A stretch of DNA of 59,847 bases from the NCBI RefSeq assembly GCF_026988555.1, contig NZ_JALSLB010000030.1:1-59847 (forward strand), given 5' to 3'. The DNA is from Thermococcus sp. Lineage in GTDB: Archaea > Methanobacteriota_B > Thermococci > Thermococcales > Thermococcaceae. Positions 40,974-49,309 of the stretch are shown here, piece by piece; the stretch's first letter is position 1, and every line of letters begins with the position of its first letter. The notes beneath the pieces were generated by a model. It was not told the origin of the DNA. It saw only the letters and a program-made list of their open reading frames with translations, and searched no databases. The translations under genes were made by a program, and so were the position numbers.

Positions 40974-41642
40974 GTGAAGCGCTCCAAGACTCTCTACTCT
41001 GTCTTTCCCCTTGTTTTTCTGTTGGTTGCAGGTGGGGCTTATTACCTCCACGCACAGGGCTCCAGCAGTATCGCAGAACCTCAGATAAAGTTCAACGCAA
41101 CGAGTCTTGACTTTACAGGTCCAAACATGACCCTTGTATACAAAGCCGTGGAATACTCTGGGAAGACGCTGATTCAGAACTCAACGAGAACTTTCATCAT
41201 AACCAGGGAGGGGAACACTACTACAATCCTCGAGAGGTTTAAAATCGAGTGGCAGACGCCCGATTACTCTATCTCCAAAGGAGAAAACCGAGCCGAGATA
41301 GTCGGCTCAAACCCCATTGTATATCAATCTGATGGTTCAATCTTTGTTGAGGGGGAACGGGCTGAAGTCGAACTGTTTAGGGTTGGATGTCCCTACTCTC
41401 CAGTATTCGAGCGACTAAAGGCTGAAAAGGGCTACACTCTAAGGCTGTGCTGTGCCAATCTCACTGTGGAGGATGTGAGGACTATAAATGGGAGGGAATG
41501 TATTATAGTGAAAGCGGAAACTAAGGATGCCACCCTCAAACTTGCCATCGACTCTAAGACGCGCCTGCTCCTTTGGGATTACGGGGTTTCCAAAGACGTG
41601 ACGAGGTCATGGTGGGAAGACTGGCTGGCCTCTTCCAAGTAA
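40974..41642 (+). CDS. Membrane-anchored exported protein, unknown function
   Basis: 222 residues: a basic start and one hydrophobic segment (TLYSVFPLVFLLVAGGAYYL), then an extracytoplasmic domain with several Asn-x-Ser/Thr sequons and a few Cys. Resembles the general pattern of thermococcal secreted beta-rich proteins; no family named. GAGGTGATT supports the GTG at 40974 as start. It directly follows the decayed secreted gene, and the two probably belonged to one unit. Confidence 0.72.
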   Translation: MKRSKTLYSVFPLVFLLVAGGAYYLHAQGSSSIAEPQIKFNATSLDFTGPNMTLVYKAVEYSGKTLIQNSTRTFIITREGNTTTILERFKIEWQTPDYSISKGENRAEIVGSNPIVYQSDGSIFVEGERAEVELFRVGCPYSPVFERLKAEKGYTLRLCCANLTVEDVRTINGRECIIVKAETKDATLKLAIDSKTRLLLWDYGVSKDVTRSWWEDWLASSK

Positions 41643-41652
41643 ACTCCCCCAT

Positions 41653-41661
41653 CTTTATAAA
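41653..41661 (+). promoter_or_regulatory. TATA box of the methyltransferase gene (leaderless)
   Basis: CTTTATAAA ends about 22 bases before the ATG at 41683, so transcription should begin at or next to the start codon; no Shine-Dalgarno is present. Confidence 0.6.
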
Positions 41662-41682
41662 CCCCTCAACGAACCACCGCAC

Positions 41683-42270
41683 ATGAGCCACTACTACTCC
41701 GAAGAGCCGGACGTCCCGCTGAGGACGAAGACGATAGAGGTCTGCATTAGAGGTCAGTGTTTCAAGTTCATCACCGCCAGCGGGGTCTTTTCCTTCGGCA
41801 AGCTCGACCGGGGAACGGAGTTGCTCATAGAGAGCATGATACTCGATGATAAATGGCGTGTCCTTGACCTTGGCTGCGGCTACGGGGCGATTGGGATAGT
41901 GGCTTCTCGCTTCGTGAGCCATGTCGTCATGGCCGATGTGAACAGGAGAGCGGTAAGCATAGCGAGGAAAAACTTAAAAATCAACGGCGTTAGAAACGCC
42001 GAGGTCAAGTGGGGAAATCTCTATGAACCCGTTAGGGGCGAGAAGTTCGACGCGATTATCACTAACCCCCCGGTGCACGCGGGAAAGAAAGTGCTGAGGG
42101 AAATAGTTATAAACGCTCCCCGGCATCTCAACGATGGAGGCCTGCTTCAATTGGTCATTAAGACGAAGCAGGGGGCAAAGTATATTAAGGCTCTAATGGA
42201 GGACCACTTCACCGAAGTGAGAGAACTGGCGAAGGGGAGCGGCTATCGCGTGTATGCCGGGATCGCCTAG
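41683..42270 (+). CDS. Class I SAM-dependent methyltransferase (RsmC/MJ0882-like)
   Basis: 195 residues. SAM site LDLGCGYGAIGI (61-72), acidic loop MADVNRRAV, and NPPV (128-131) followed by HAGK, the catalytic motif of N-methyltransferases in the methyltransferase-small (MTS) family. Probably acts on rRNA or tRNA guanine; target unproven. The last four codons and the stop lie inside the tRNA-Ser gene that follows. Confidence 0.88.
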   Translation: MSHYYSEEPDVPLRTKTIEVCIRGQCFKFITASGVFSFGKLDRGTELLIESMILDDKWRVLDLGCGYGAIGIVASRFVSHVVMADVNRRAVSIARKNLKINGVRNAEVKWGNLYEPVRGEKFDAIITNPPVHAGKKVLREIVINAPRHLNDGGLLQLVIKTKQGAKYIKALMEDHFTEVRELAKGSGYRVYAGIA

Positions 42271-42342
42271 CCTGGGATGGCGCGGGCCTTGAGAGCCCGT
42301 GTCCTCTTGGACACCGGGGTTCAAATCCCCGTCCCGGCGCCA
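42256..42342 (+). tRNA. tRNA-Ser (anticodon TGA)
   Basis: Acceptor GCCGGGA pairs with TCCCGGC; anticodon stem CGGGC/GCCCG with loop CTTGAGA (anticodon TGA); long variable arm TGTCC-TCTT-GGACA typical of class II tRNA-Ser; T arm CGGGG-TTCAAAT-CCCCG. CCA is encoded. The first 15 bases overlap the end of the methyltransferase gene. Confidence 0.96.
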
Positions 42343-42381
42343 AAATCCTCTACAAAGGATTGAGATGGAGGTGTATTCATA

Positions 42382-42831
42382 ATGACGGACAACTTCAGAC
42401 ACATCGTCCGTGTGGCAGGTGTCGACCTGAAAGGAGATAGGCAGTTAAGATGGGCCCTTACGGGGATTAAGGGGATAGGAATAAACTTTGCTACGATGGT
42501 TCTGCGGGTCGCGGGCATAGACCCCTACATGAAGGCAGGTTACCTCAATGAGGAGCAGGTCAGGAAGATTGAGGAAGTCCTTGAAGACCCTGTTTCCCAT
42601 GGTATTCCTGGATGGGCGGTCAACAGGCCAAAGGACTATGGGACCGGCAAGGATATGCACTTACTCACCGCCAAGCTCGTAATGGCCTGGCGTGAGGACG
42701 TCAACAGGCTCAGGAGAATCAGGGCTTACCGCGGCATCAGACTTGAGCGCGGTCTGCCTGTGAGGGGTCAGAGAACAAGGTCAAACTTCAGGCACGGTGC
42801 AACGCTCGGTGTCAGCAGAAGGAAGAAGTGA
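42382..42831 (+). CDS. rps13: Ribosomal protein S13 (uS13)
   Basis: 149 residues. 30S head protein touching tRNA and the 50S subunit. Typical [24 protein letters not shown] and C-terminal [21 protein letters not shown]. First protein gene of the second ribosomal cluster; GATGGAGGTG precedes the ATG. Confidence 0.97.
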   Translation: MTDNFRHIVRVAGVDLKGDRQLRWALTGIKGIGINFATMVLRVAGIDPYMKAGYLNEEQVRKIEEVLEDPVSHGIPGWAVNRPKDYGTGKDMHLLTAKLVMAWREDVNRLRRIRAYRGIRLERGLPVRGQRTRSNFRHGATLGVSRRKK

Positions 42832-42841
42832 GGTGGTGTAA

Positions 42842-43384
42842 ATGGGAGACCCTAAGAGGCAGAGGAAGAGATACGAAACTCCCTCTCACCCTTGGATTAA
42901 AGAGAGGCTTGACAGTGAGCGCGTACTCATGAGGAAGTACGCCCTTAAAAACAAGAAGGAACTGTGGAGGCACGAGACCCAGCTTAAGGAGTTCAGGAGG
43001 AGAGCTAGGCGCCTCCTTGCCGCCCGCGGCAGGCAGGCAGAGGTTGAGAAGGTTCAGCTCCTCCAGAGACTCAACAGGCTGGGCCTTTTGCCGGCGGATG
43101 CCGTCCTGGACGATGTCCTCTCCCTTGGACTTGAGGACATCCTCGACAGGCGCCTCCAGACAGTTGTCTTCAAGAAGGGTCTTGCAAGGACGATCAGACA
43201 GGCCAGACAGCTCATAGTTCATGGGCATATAGAAGTCAACGGACAGGTAATCCGTTCTCCAGGATACCTTATCCTCAAGGAGGAGGAGAGCACAATAACC
43301 TATTCGAGGAACTCCCCCTTTGCTAAGGAGAGCCATCCTGAGAGGGTCGTCATTGAACAGGCTAAGCAGGGTGAGGCCTCATGA
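42842..43384 (+). CDS. rps4: Ribosomal protein S4 (uS4)
   Basis: 180 residues, archaeal/eukaryal S9-type. S4 RNA-binding domain near residues 100-160 ([20 protein letters not shown], then [17 protein letters not shown]). Nucleates 16S rRNA 5'-domain folding. GAGGTGGTGTAA precedes the ATG. Confidence 0.97.
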   Translation: MGDPKRQRKRYETPSHPWIKERLDSERVLMRKYALKNKKELWRHETQLKEFRRRARRLLAARGRQAEVEKVQLLQRLNRLGLLPADAVLDDVLSLGLEDILDRRLQTVVFKKGLARTIRQARQLIVHGHIEVNGQVIRSPGYLILKEEESTITYSRNSPFAKESHPERVVIEQAKQGEAS

Positions 43385-43800
43385 GTGAGGAAGTTCAGCA
43401 GGTTAACCTTAAGAAGAAAGAGAAGTGGGGAGTTGCCCACATCTACTCCTCCTACAACAACACCATTATCCACATCACTGACCTCACGGGGGCCGAGACC
43501 ATCAGCAGGTGGAGCGGTGGTATGGTCGTCAAGGCCGACAGGGACGAGCCATCACCGTATGCGGCCATGATTGCCGCCAGAAGGGCCGCGGAGGAGGTCA
43601 TGGAGAAAGGGTTCACCGGTGTTCACATAAAGGTCCGCGCCCCCGGTGGGAGCAGGAGTAAAAGCCCGGGTCCGGGTGCCCAGGCTGCCATCCGTGCCCT
43701 TGCTAGGGCCGGCCTCAGGATAGGAAGGGTTGAGGACGCTACTCCCATCCCGCACGATGGAACCAGGCCCAAGGGCGGGAGAAGGGGCAGGCGCGTCTGA
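43381..43800 (+). CDS. rps11: Ribosomal protein S11 (uS11)
   Basis: 139 residues. Platform protein lining the mRNA exit. Conserved [28 protein letters not shown] and C-terminal [21 protein letters not shown] overlaps the rps4 stop (ATGA). A T6 run at 43813-43818 follows. Confidence 0.97.
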   Translation: MSEEVQQVNLKKKEKWGVAHIYSSYNNTIIHITDLTGAETISRWSGGMVVKADRDEPSPYAAMIAARRAAEEVMEKGFTGVHIKVRAPGGSRSKSPGPGAQAAIRALARAGLRIGRVEDATPIPHDGTRPKGGRRGRRV

Positions 43801-43828
43801 CCCCACAACTTCTTTTTTGGTGATGCCT

Positions 43829-44611
43829 ATGGAGCCAAAATTCCAGGTTCTTGAAAAAAGGGAGGATTCAATTAAGTTCCTCGTTGAGGGGATTGACGTT
43901 CCCTTTGCCAACGCCATGAGAAGGACCATACTATCGGAGGTTCCTACCTTCGCCATCGATGAAGTGGAGTTCTTTGAGAACGATTCGGCACTCTTCGACG
44001 AGATAATCGCACACAGACTTGCCATGATCCCTCTGACGACTCCCCTCGACAGGTTCTCCCTGGACTCCCTTGAGCTGGATGACTATACGGTTACCCTCTC
44101 CCTCGAGGCTGAGGGGTCGGGGATAGTGTACTCCGGTGACATCAAAAGCGACGATGAGGGTGTTAAACCTGCCAACCCAGATATCCCCATAGTCAAGCTC
44201 GCCAATGGGCAGAGGGTTTCGTTCAACGCATACGCAAAGCTTGGCCGCGGGAAGGACCACGCTAAGTGGCAGCCGGGTTTTGTGTATTACAAATATCTGA
44301 CCAAGGTTCACGTCAGTAAAGAAGTCCCGGACTGGGAGGAGCTTAAGACTTTAGCTGAAAAACGTGGTCTGATCGTTGAGGAAACCGAAGAGGAGCTCAT
44401 TATAACAACCACCCGGCCGTTCTACCTCCCCCGCAAGTTTGACGGATTTAAGAAGGATAAGATTACAGAAGAGGTAGTGCCGGATACATTCGTCTTCACA
44501 GTGGAAACCAATGGAGAACTCCCCGTTGAGGAAATTGTGGCTACAGCGCTCAAGATTCTTATGCGGAAGAGCGATAGATTTATAAACGAACTCCATAAAT
44601 TAGCCGAGTGA
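43829..44611 (+). CDS. rpoD: RNA polymerase subunit D (Rpo3)
   Basis: 260 residues; archaeal alpha-like subunit that heterodimerises with L to start RNA polymerase assembly. Conserved [25 protein letters not shown] and [13 protein letters not shown]. The predicted protein has no cysteine, so it lacks the [4Fe-4S] cluster found in some archaeal D subunits. The start at 43829 follows GGTGATG; a frame open from 43730 would overlap rps11. The stop is one base from the next tRNA. Confidence 0.96.
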   Translation: MEPKFQVLEKREDSIKFLVEGIDVPFANAMRRTILSEVPTFAIDEVEFFENDSALFDEIIAHRLAMIPLTTPLDRFSLDSLELDDYTVTLSLEAEGSGIVYSGDIKSDDEGVKPANPDIPIVKLANGQRVSFNAYAKLGRGKDHAKWQPGFVYYKYLTKVHVSKEVPDWEELKTLAEKRGLIVEETEEELIITTTRPFYLPRKFDGFKKDKITEEVVPDTFVFTVETNGELPVEEIVATALKILMRKSDRFINELHKLAE

Positions 44612-44612
44612 C

Positions 44613-44700
44613 GCGGGGGTTGCCGAGCCTGGTCAAAGGCGCGGGATTCAGGGTCCCGTCCCGCAGGGGTTCCGGGGTTCAAATCCCCGCCCCCGCACCA
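44613..44700 (+). tRNA. tRNA-Leu (anticodon CAG)
   Basis: Acceptor GCGGGGG pairs with CCCCCGC; anticodon loop TTCAGGG gives CAG; long variable arm (GTCCCGCAGGGGTTC region) fits class II leucine tRNA; T arm CGGGG-TTCAAAT-CCCCG; CCA encoded. Sits between rpoD and rpl18e, so it is likely cut out of the same transcript. Confidence 0.95.
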
Positions 44701-44751
44701 GATTCACGTTCACCCGTCCCTCGGTGCGAGAATTGTGAAGGAGGAATGTTC

Positions 44752-45117
44752 ATGGTTAAGAGGACTGGTCCAACTGACATAAACTTGAGGAGAGTCATCC
44801 GCTACCTCAGGAAGAAATCCAACGAGGAAGGCGTGAGGGTATGGAAGGACATCGCCTGGCGCCTTGAGAGGCCAAGGAGGCAAAGGGCTGAAGTGAACAT
44901 CAGCAGGATCAACCGCTACACCAAGGAGGGGGACACTATTATCGTCCCGGGAAGCGTAATTGGTGCAGGAAAGCTCGAGCACAAGGTCACCGTCGCTGCC
45001 TGGAAGTTCAGTGAGGGGGCAAGGCAGAAGATAACGGAGGCCGGTGGGGAGGCTATAACCATTGAGGAACTCCTTGAGAGAAACCCGAAGGGTAGTGGAG
45101 TAATCATAATGGAGTGA
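44752..45117 (+). CDS. rpl18e: Ribosomal protein L18e
   Basis: 121 residues; archaeal/eukaryal form related to bacterial L15 C-terminus. Typical [27 protein letters not shown] and [36 protein letters not shown] precedes the ATG at 44752; an ATG at 44746 would be too close to it. Confidence 0.96.
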   Translation: MVKRTGPTDINLRRVIRYLRKKSNEEGVRVWKDIAWRLERPRRQRAEVNISRINRYTKEGDTIIVPGSVIGAGKLEHKVTVAAWKFSEGARQKITEAGGEAITIEELLERNPKGSGVIIME

Positions 45118-45123
45118 TGGGCC

Positions 45124-45552
45124 ATGAGGATAATTAACGCTGAAGGACTCATACTCGGAAGGCTCGCCTCAAAGGTTGCCAAGATGCTCCTCGAGGGCGA
45201 GGAAATTGTCATAGTTAACGCCGACAAGGCCATCATCACCGGTAACAGGAAGGATGTCTTTGCCAAGTACAAACGGAAAACCGGACTGAGGACCAGGACC
45301 AACCCGAGGAAGGGTCCGTTCTACCCGAAGAGGAGCGACGAGATAGTCAGGAGAACCGTCAGGGGCATGCTCCCCTGGAAGACCGACCGCGGAAGGAAGG
45401 CTTTCAAGAGGCTCAAGGTCTATGTCGGCGTTCCGAAGGAGTTCGAGGGAAAAGAGCTTGAGACCATAATCGAGGCCCACATGTCGAGGCTCGCAACTCC
45501 GAAGTACGTTACCGTTGGCGAGGTTGCCAAGTTCCTCGGTGGAAAGTTCTGA
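45124..45552 (+). CDS. rpl13: Ribosomal protein L13 (uL13)
   Basis: 142 residues, archaeal L13a-type. Starts [20 protein letters not shown]; contains [21 protein letters not shown]. Six bases after rpl18e; GGAGTGATGGGCC covers the ribosome binding site. Confidence 0.97.
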   Translation: MRIINAEGLILGRLASKVAKMLLEGEEIVIVNADKAIITGNRKDVFAKYKRKTGLRTRTNPRKGPFYPKRSDEIVRRTVRGMLPWKTDRGRKAFKRLKVYVGVPKEFEGKELETIIEAHMSRLATPKYVTVGEVAKFLGGKF

Positions 45553-45563
45553 GGTGAGAGGAA

Positions 45564-45971
45564 ATGAAGGTCATCCAGACTGCTGGTAAGAGGAAGACGG
45601 CCATCGCGAGGGCCACCATCCGGGAAGGAAAGGGTCGCGTCAGGATCAACCACAAGCCAGTTGAGATCATCGAGCCGGAAATCGCGCGCTTCACCATCAT
45701 GGAGCCCCTCGTAATTGCCGGTGAGGAGGTAGTGAGCAAGGTTGACATTGACGTCAAGGTCGAGGGAGGGGGTTTCATGGGACAGGCCGAGGCTGCACGC
45801 GTCGCCATAGCTAGGGCCCTCGTGGAGTGGACCAACGACATGAACCTCAAGGAAAAGTTTATGAAGTACGACAGGACTATGCTCGTTGGTGACAGCAGGA
45901 GAACCGAGCCCCACAAGCCCAACCGCTCAACCAAGGGTCCGAGGGCCAAGAGGCAGAAGTCCTACCGCTGA
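45564..45971 (+). CDS. rps9: Ribosomal protein S9 (uS9)
   Basis: 135 residues. 30S head protein whose C-terminal tail ([12 protein letters not shown]) reaches the P-site tRNA. Conserved [36 protein letters not shown] before the ATG. Confidence 0.97.
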   Translation: MKVIQTAGKRKTAIARATIREGKGRVRINHKPVEIIEPEIARFTIMEPLVIAGEEVVSKVDIDVKVEGGGFMGQAEAARVAIARALVEWTNDMNLKEKFMKYDRTMLVGDSRRTEPHKPNRSTKGPRAKRQKSYR

Positions 45972-46009
45972 GGGCTTTCCTTTAATATTCATTGGAGAAG
46001 GTGATACGG

Positions 46010-46207
46010 GTGATAGTCCCCGTCAGGTGCTTCACGTGTGGAAAGGTCATCGGAGACAAATACTACGAGTTCAAGGCCCGCGTCGAGAAGGGTGAGGACC
46101 CCGAGAAGGTGCTCGACGACCTTGGGATCGAGAGGTACTGCTGCAGGAGGATGCTCCTCAGCCACGTTGAGCTCATAGACCAGGTAATGGTCTACAGGGT
46201 GTATTAA
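46010..46207 (+). CDS. rpoN: RNA polymerase subunit N (Rpo10)
   Basis: 65 residues. Small zinc subunit with CFTCG near the N-terminus and YCCRRM near residue 44. GTG at 46010 gives [21 protein letters not shown], the family's invariable start; the frame could open at 45992, but this would add six non-conserved residues over the ribosome binding site GGTGATA. Confidence 0.96.
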   Translation: MIVPVRCFTCGKVIGDKYYEFKARVEKGEDPEKVLDDLGIERYCCRRMLLSHVELIDQVMVYRVY

Positions 46208-46223
46208 AAACCACATTTCTCGG

Positions 46224-46301
46224 GGGGCCGTGGGGTAGCTTGGTCTATCCTCCCGGCTTGGGGTGCCGGAGACCCGGGTTCAAATCCCGGCGGCCCCACC
46301 A
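46224..46301 (+). tRNA. tRNA-Pro (anticodon GGG)
   Basis: Acceptor GGGGCCG pairs with CGGCCCC; anticodon stem CCGGC/GCCGG with loop TTGGGGT (anticodon GGG); T arm CCGGG-TTCAAAT-CCCGG; CCA encoded. Lies between rpoN and rpoK. Confidence 0.96.
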
Positions 46302-46323
46302 AAATTTGCAAAGGGTGGTTGGG

Positions 46324-46497
46324 ATGTTCAGGTACACGAGGTTTGAAAGGGCAAGGATTGTGGGGGCGAGGGCCCTTCAGATAGCGATGGGTGCTCCGAT
46401 ACTCATCGACGTTCCCGAGGGAGTGACCCCGCTCGACGCCGCGCTGCTTGAGTTTGAGAAGGGCATAATACCGCTCACCGTAATAAGGCCGAGCTGA
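46324..46497 (+). CDS. rpoK: RNA polymerase subunit K (Rpo6, omega-like)
   Basis: 57 residues, normal for the archaeal subunit equivalent to Rpb6/omega; helps assembly of the large subunits. Conserved [31 protein letters not shown] precedes the ATG at 46324; the longer frame would start inside tRNA-Pro. Confidence 0.95.
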   Translation: MFRYTRFERARIVGARALQIAMGAPILIDVPEGVTPLDAALLEFEKGIIPLTVIRPS

Positions 46498-46503
46498 TGG
46501 GCC

Positions 46504-47529
46504 ATGACGATCATAGAAAACGTAGTTGGCAGAGTAACAGTGCTCAAGGGGGGCAGGTATTCCGTCGAGGTAGACGTCATAACGAGCTCGGGCTTTGGAA
46601 GATTTGCATCCCCAATAGACGAGAACCCGAGCCTGTACATAGCCGAGGCTCACCGCGCCGTGAGCGAAGTTGACGAGATAATCGGGCCTGAACTGATAGG
46701 CTTCGATGCCAGCGAGCAGGAACTCATAGACAGCTACCTCTGGGAGATAGACGGCACCGAGGACTTCAGCCATATCGGGGCCAACACGGCTTTGGCCGTC
46801 TCGATAGCGGTCGCCAAAGCCGCAGCGAGCGTCAAGAGGATGCCCCTGTACAGCTACATCGGCGGAACCTTCACCACCGAGTTGCCCGTCCCCATACTGG
46901 AAATGGCGAGTGGTGAGGCCTTCGATTACTATATCATGGTCAGGGATTTGATGGAGATAACTGACGTGGTTGATGCGGTCTCCGGTGTGCTCGAAACTGC
47001 GAGGGAGCTCTCGTTGAAAGGCCTCTCAGAGGCAACTGAGGGAACTGGGGACAAACTTGGTCTGGAGGTCTCACTTGGCCTAGTTCAAAAGAAGCCCATT
47101 GAGATGGAGGAGCTCCTCTCCATGGTTGAGGACAACAACGTGTCCTACATAAAGCCCATGGGTGAGGAGGATCTGTTCCTCGAACTCATAGCCGGGACCC
47201 ACGGTGTGTTCGTGGATGGGGAGCGCCTGTTCCGTGAGAAAGATATACTGGATAGGCGCTACTACAACGCACTGTCAATAAAACCCATAAACCTCGGCAC
47301 GCTCACCGACCTATATAACCTGGTGAACGATGCCAAGTCGGAGAGAATCACACCCATCTTGGCGGAAGCCAGGTATGAGTCCTCCGACGAGGCACTGCCG
47401 CATCTTGCGGTTGGTCTTAGCTGCCCGGCGATGGTCCTGAGAAGGGATTCCATCGCCAAGCTGAATGAGTTGATCCGCATCGCCGAAGATCTGGGCGAAA
47501 GGGGACGGATAATAACGTTTGAAGGATAA
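46504..47529 (+). CDS. Enolase-like protein lacking catalytic residues
   Basis: 341 residues, compared with about 430 for real enolases. The fold is recognisable: FGRFASPIDENPSLYIAEAHRAV, GANTALAVSIAVAKAAA and IKPINLGTLTDLYNLV match enolase. But the NGGxHAGN...QEF region is MASGEAFDYYIMVRD, and the SHRSGET substrate loop is ARYESSDEALPH, so catalysis is very unlikely. It occupies the conserved rpoK-eno-rps2 position. In Pyrococcus and Thermococcus a separate full-length enolase exists elsewhere. Role unknown. Confidence 0.88.
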   Translation: MTIIENVVGRVTVLKGGRYSVEVDVITSSGFGRFASPIDENPSLYIAEAHRAVSEVDEIIGPELIGFDASEQELIDSYLWEIDGTEDFSHIGANTALAVSIAVAKAAASVKRMPLYSYIGGTFTTELPVPILEMASGEAFDYYIMVRDLMEITDVVDAVSGVLETARELSLKGLSEATEGTGDKLGLEVSLGLVQKKPIEMEELLSMVEDNNVSYIKPMGEEDLFLELIAGTHGVFVDGERLFREKDILDRRYYNALSIKPINLGTLTDLYNLVNDAKSERITPILAEARYESSDEALPHLAVGLSCPAMVLRRDSIAKLNELIRIAEDLGERGRIITFEG

Positions 47530-47547
47530 GAAAGGAGGTTGAGAAAA

Positions 47548-48153
47548 ATGGAGGAATATCTCGTTCCACTTGACCAGTACCTTGCTGCGGGTGTCCATAT
47601 AGGGACCCAGCAGAAGACTCAGGACATGAAGAAGTTCATCTACCGCGTTAGGCAGGATGGTCTCTATGTCCTCGACGTCAGGAAGACCGACGAGAGGCTC
47701 CGCGTTGCGGGTAAGTTCCTCGCCAAATTTGATCCAGAGGGCATCCTCGCCGTGAGCGTCAGGCTCTACGGCCAGAAGCCGGTTAAGAAGTTCGGAGAGG
47801 TCACGGGTGCAAGGACCGTGCCCGGCCGCTTCCTTCCTGGGACCATGACCAATCCCCAGGTCAAGGACTTCCTGGAACCGGACGTCCTCATAGTCACCGA
47901 TCCCCGGGCGGACCACCAAGCCATGAAGGAGGCCATAGAGATAGGCATACCCATAGTGGCCTTTGTGGACACCGAGAACTTCCTCAGCTACGTTGACCTC
48001 GCCATACCGACCAACAACAAGGGTAGGAAAGCCCTGGCTCTCCTGTACTGGATCCTTGCCAGAGATGTCCTGTACAACCGGAAGGAGATTGAGGGCAGGG
48101 AGGACTTCAAGGTTCCCATAGAGGACTTTGAGATGAGGATCATCAGGGGTTAA
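47548..48153 (+). CDS. rps2: Ribosomal protein S2 (uS2)
   Basis: 201 residues, archaeal/eukaryal SA-type. [20 protein letters not shown] and [26 protein letters not shown] are diagnostic. AAAGGAGGTTGAG precedes the ATG at 47548. Confidence 0.97.
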   Translation: MEEYLVPLDQYLAAGVHIGTQQKTQDMKKFIYRVRQDGLYVLDVRKTDERLRVAGKFLAKFDPEGILAVSVRLYGQKPVKKFGEVTGARTVPGRFLPGTMTNPQVKDFLEPDVLIVTDPRADHQAMKEAIEIGIPIVAFVDTENFLSYVDLAIPTNNKGRKALALLYWILARDVLYNRKEIEGREDFKVPIEDFEMRIIRG

Positions 48154-48162
48154 GGGAAACCT

Positions 48163-48172
48163 TTTTATCTTA
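48163..48172 (+). promoter_or_regulatory. Promoter of tRNA-Leu(TAA)
   Basis: CTTTTTATCT at about 25-30 bases upstream of the tRNA 5' end, preceded by GGGAAAC; a standard BRE/TATA pair. Confidence 0.55.
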
Positions 48173-48197
48173 TCCCCGCTCCCCTATTCTGGGGCAT

Positions 48198-48285
48198 GCG
48201 GGGGTGCCCGAGCCTGGCCAAAGGGGGCGGACTTAAGATCCGCTGCCGAAGGGCTACGCGGGTTCGAATCCCGTCCCCCGCACCA
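48198..48285 (+). tRNA. tRNA-Leu (anticodon TAA)
   Basis: Acceptor GCGGGGG pairs with CCCCCGC; anticodon stem GCGGA/TCCGC with loop CTTAAGA (anticodon TAA); long variable arm; T arm GCGGG-TTCGAAT-CCCGT; CCA encoded. Confidence 0.95.
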
Positions 48286-48344
48286 AAGCTTTAAAAATAC
48301 AGGGTCTGATGTGTGTCTGAGTTCAGGATCATGAGGTGATTCAG

Positions 48345-48503
48345 ATGGCGAGATTTCCGGAAGCAGAGGCTAGAATATTTAGGAAGTACGTTTGCATGCG
48401 CTGCGGTGCCACTAACCCGTGGAAAGCAAAGAAATGCCGGAGGTGCGGTTATAAGGGACTTCGCCCGAAGGCAAGAGAACCGCGTGGTGGAATGGGACGC
48501 TGA
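48345..48503 (+). CDS. rpl40e: Ribosomal protein L40e
   Basis: 52 residues: [18 protein letters not shown], then [19 protein letters not shown]. Zinc site from CMRC and CRRC pairs. Archaeal stand-alone form of the protein that eukaryotes fuse to ubiquitin. GAGGTGATTCAG precedes the ATG. Forms the last member of this translational cluster, right after tRNA-Leu. Confidence 0.94.
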   Translation: MARFPEAEARIFRKYVCMRCGATNPWKAKKCRRCGYKGLRPKAREPRGGMGR

Positions 48504-48511
48504 AGTCTCCC

Positions 48512-48517
48512 TTTTTT
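48512..48517 (+). terminator. Oligo-T terminator after rpl40e
   Basis: CCC-TTTTTT-ATATT nine bases after the stop codon; oligo-T tracts of this length terminate archaeal RNA polymerase without a hairpin. Confidence 0.5.
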
Positions 48518-48548
48518 ATATTAAGTTTTGATCAGAATTTGATGCCGA

Positions 48549-48875
48549 TCATCCTTTCAGTTTTTTGAGGGTTTCTTCAAGGAAGCCGAGGCCATCCTCT
48601 AGTAGCCGTTCCCCCGCGGGTGTCAGTTTGTAGTACTTCCTGGAAGGTTTCCCGGTTCCGCTTTCCTGCCACTCCGTCGTCACGTACCCATCCTTTTCAA
48701 GTTTGTAGAGGACAACGTAGGAGCTTACTGTGGCAGGTTCAAAGTCAAAAGCTTCTTTGATGCGCTGTTTCAGTTCGTACGCGTACATGGGGCGCTCTTT
48801 GAGCAGGCGGAGGATGTAAACCCAGAGCACCTCCTTCGTGATTTTACTCTTTAGCCTGTCCATCGGGCTCGTCAT
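48549..48875 (-). CDS. PadR family transcriptional regulator
   Basis: 108 residues: winged helix with LLKERPMYAYELKQRIKEAF, VSSYVVLYKLEKDGYVTTEW and GKPSRKYYKLTPAGERLL, then a short C-terminal helix for dimerisation. Ligand unknown. Divergent from the FUN14-family gene across a 109-base AT-rich region with TATA boxes for both, so that gene is an obvious candidate target. ATG at 48875 follows GAGTGAGTGAG. Confidence 0.9.
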   Translation of the reverse strand: MTSPMDRLKSKITKEVLWVYILRLLKERPMYAYELKQRIKEAFDFEPATVSSYVVLYKLEKDGYVTTEWQESGTGKPSRKYYKLTPAGERLLEDGLGFLEETLKKLKG

Positions 48876-48984
48876 CTCACTCACTCCTCATTTTATTTGT
48901 TCTAAATATTTTAACCCAATATAATTTAAAAGTTTTGGGAAAATGTTTTATCCTCTTAAATCCAAAGTACTATCGGGTGGTCGA

Positions 48985-49284
48985 ATGAACTTTGACATGA
49001 GCGGCATGGCGGGAGATATCGGGATTGGAGGTGTTGCTGGATTCCTCACAGGGTTTGCACTCAAGAAGTTCATAAAACTCGCTACGGCACTGATAGGTGC
49101 CTACCTCCTCAGCCTCTTCTGGCTCCAGCAAAAGGGCGTCATAACCATCAACACGGACAAGCTCTTCAACTTGGCGGGCGGTCTGAGCAATCAGATAATC
49201 AGTCTTGGGCAGAAGATCATAGGAATACTTCCGGGCACTGGAGCGTTCCTCGGAGGTTTCTATCTGGGATTCCACAAAGGTTAA
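48985..49284 (+). CDS. FUN14 family membrane protein
   Basis: 99 residues with two or three short hydrophobic, Gly-rich segments (GIGGVAGFLTGFALKKFIKLATALIGAYLL split around a lysine pair, and GTGAFLGGFYLGFHKG at the end), the usual pattern of archaeal FUN14 proteins. Eukaryal FUNDC1 is a mitochondrial outer-membrane protein; the archaeal role is unknown. GGTGGTCGA precedes the ATG at 48985. Confidence 0.85.
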   Translation: MNFDMSGMAGDIGIGGVAGFLTGFALKKFIKLATALIGAYLLSLFWLQQKGVITINTDKLFNLAGGLSNQIISLGQKIIGILPGTGAFLGGFYLGFHKG

Positions 49285-49309
49285 ATTCTTCCCTTCCTTT
49301 TCCTAATCC

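Noticed and set aside
43730-43828. Longer start for rpoD
   Set aside because: It would lie inside rps11; relatives start near 43829, and GGTGATG is placed for that ATG.
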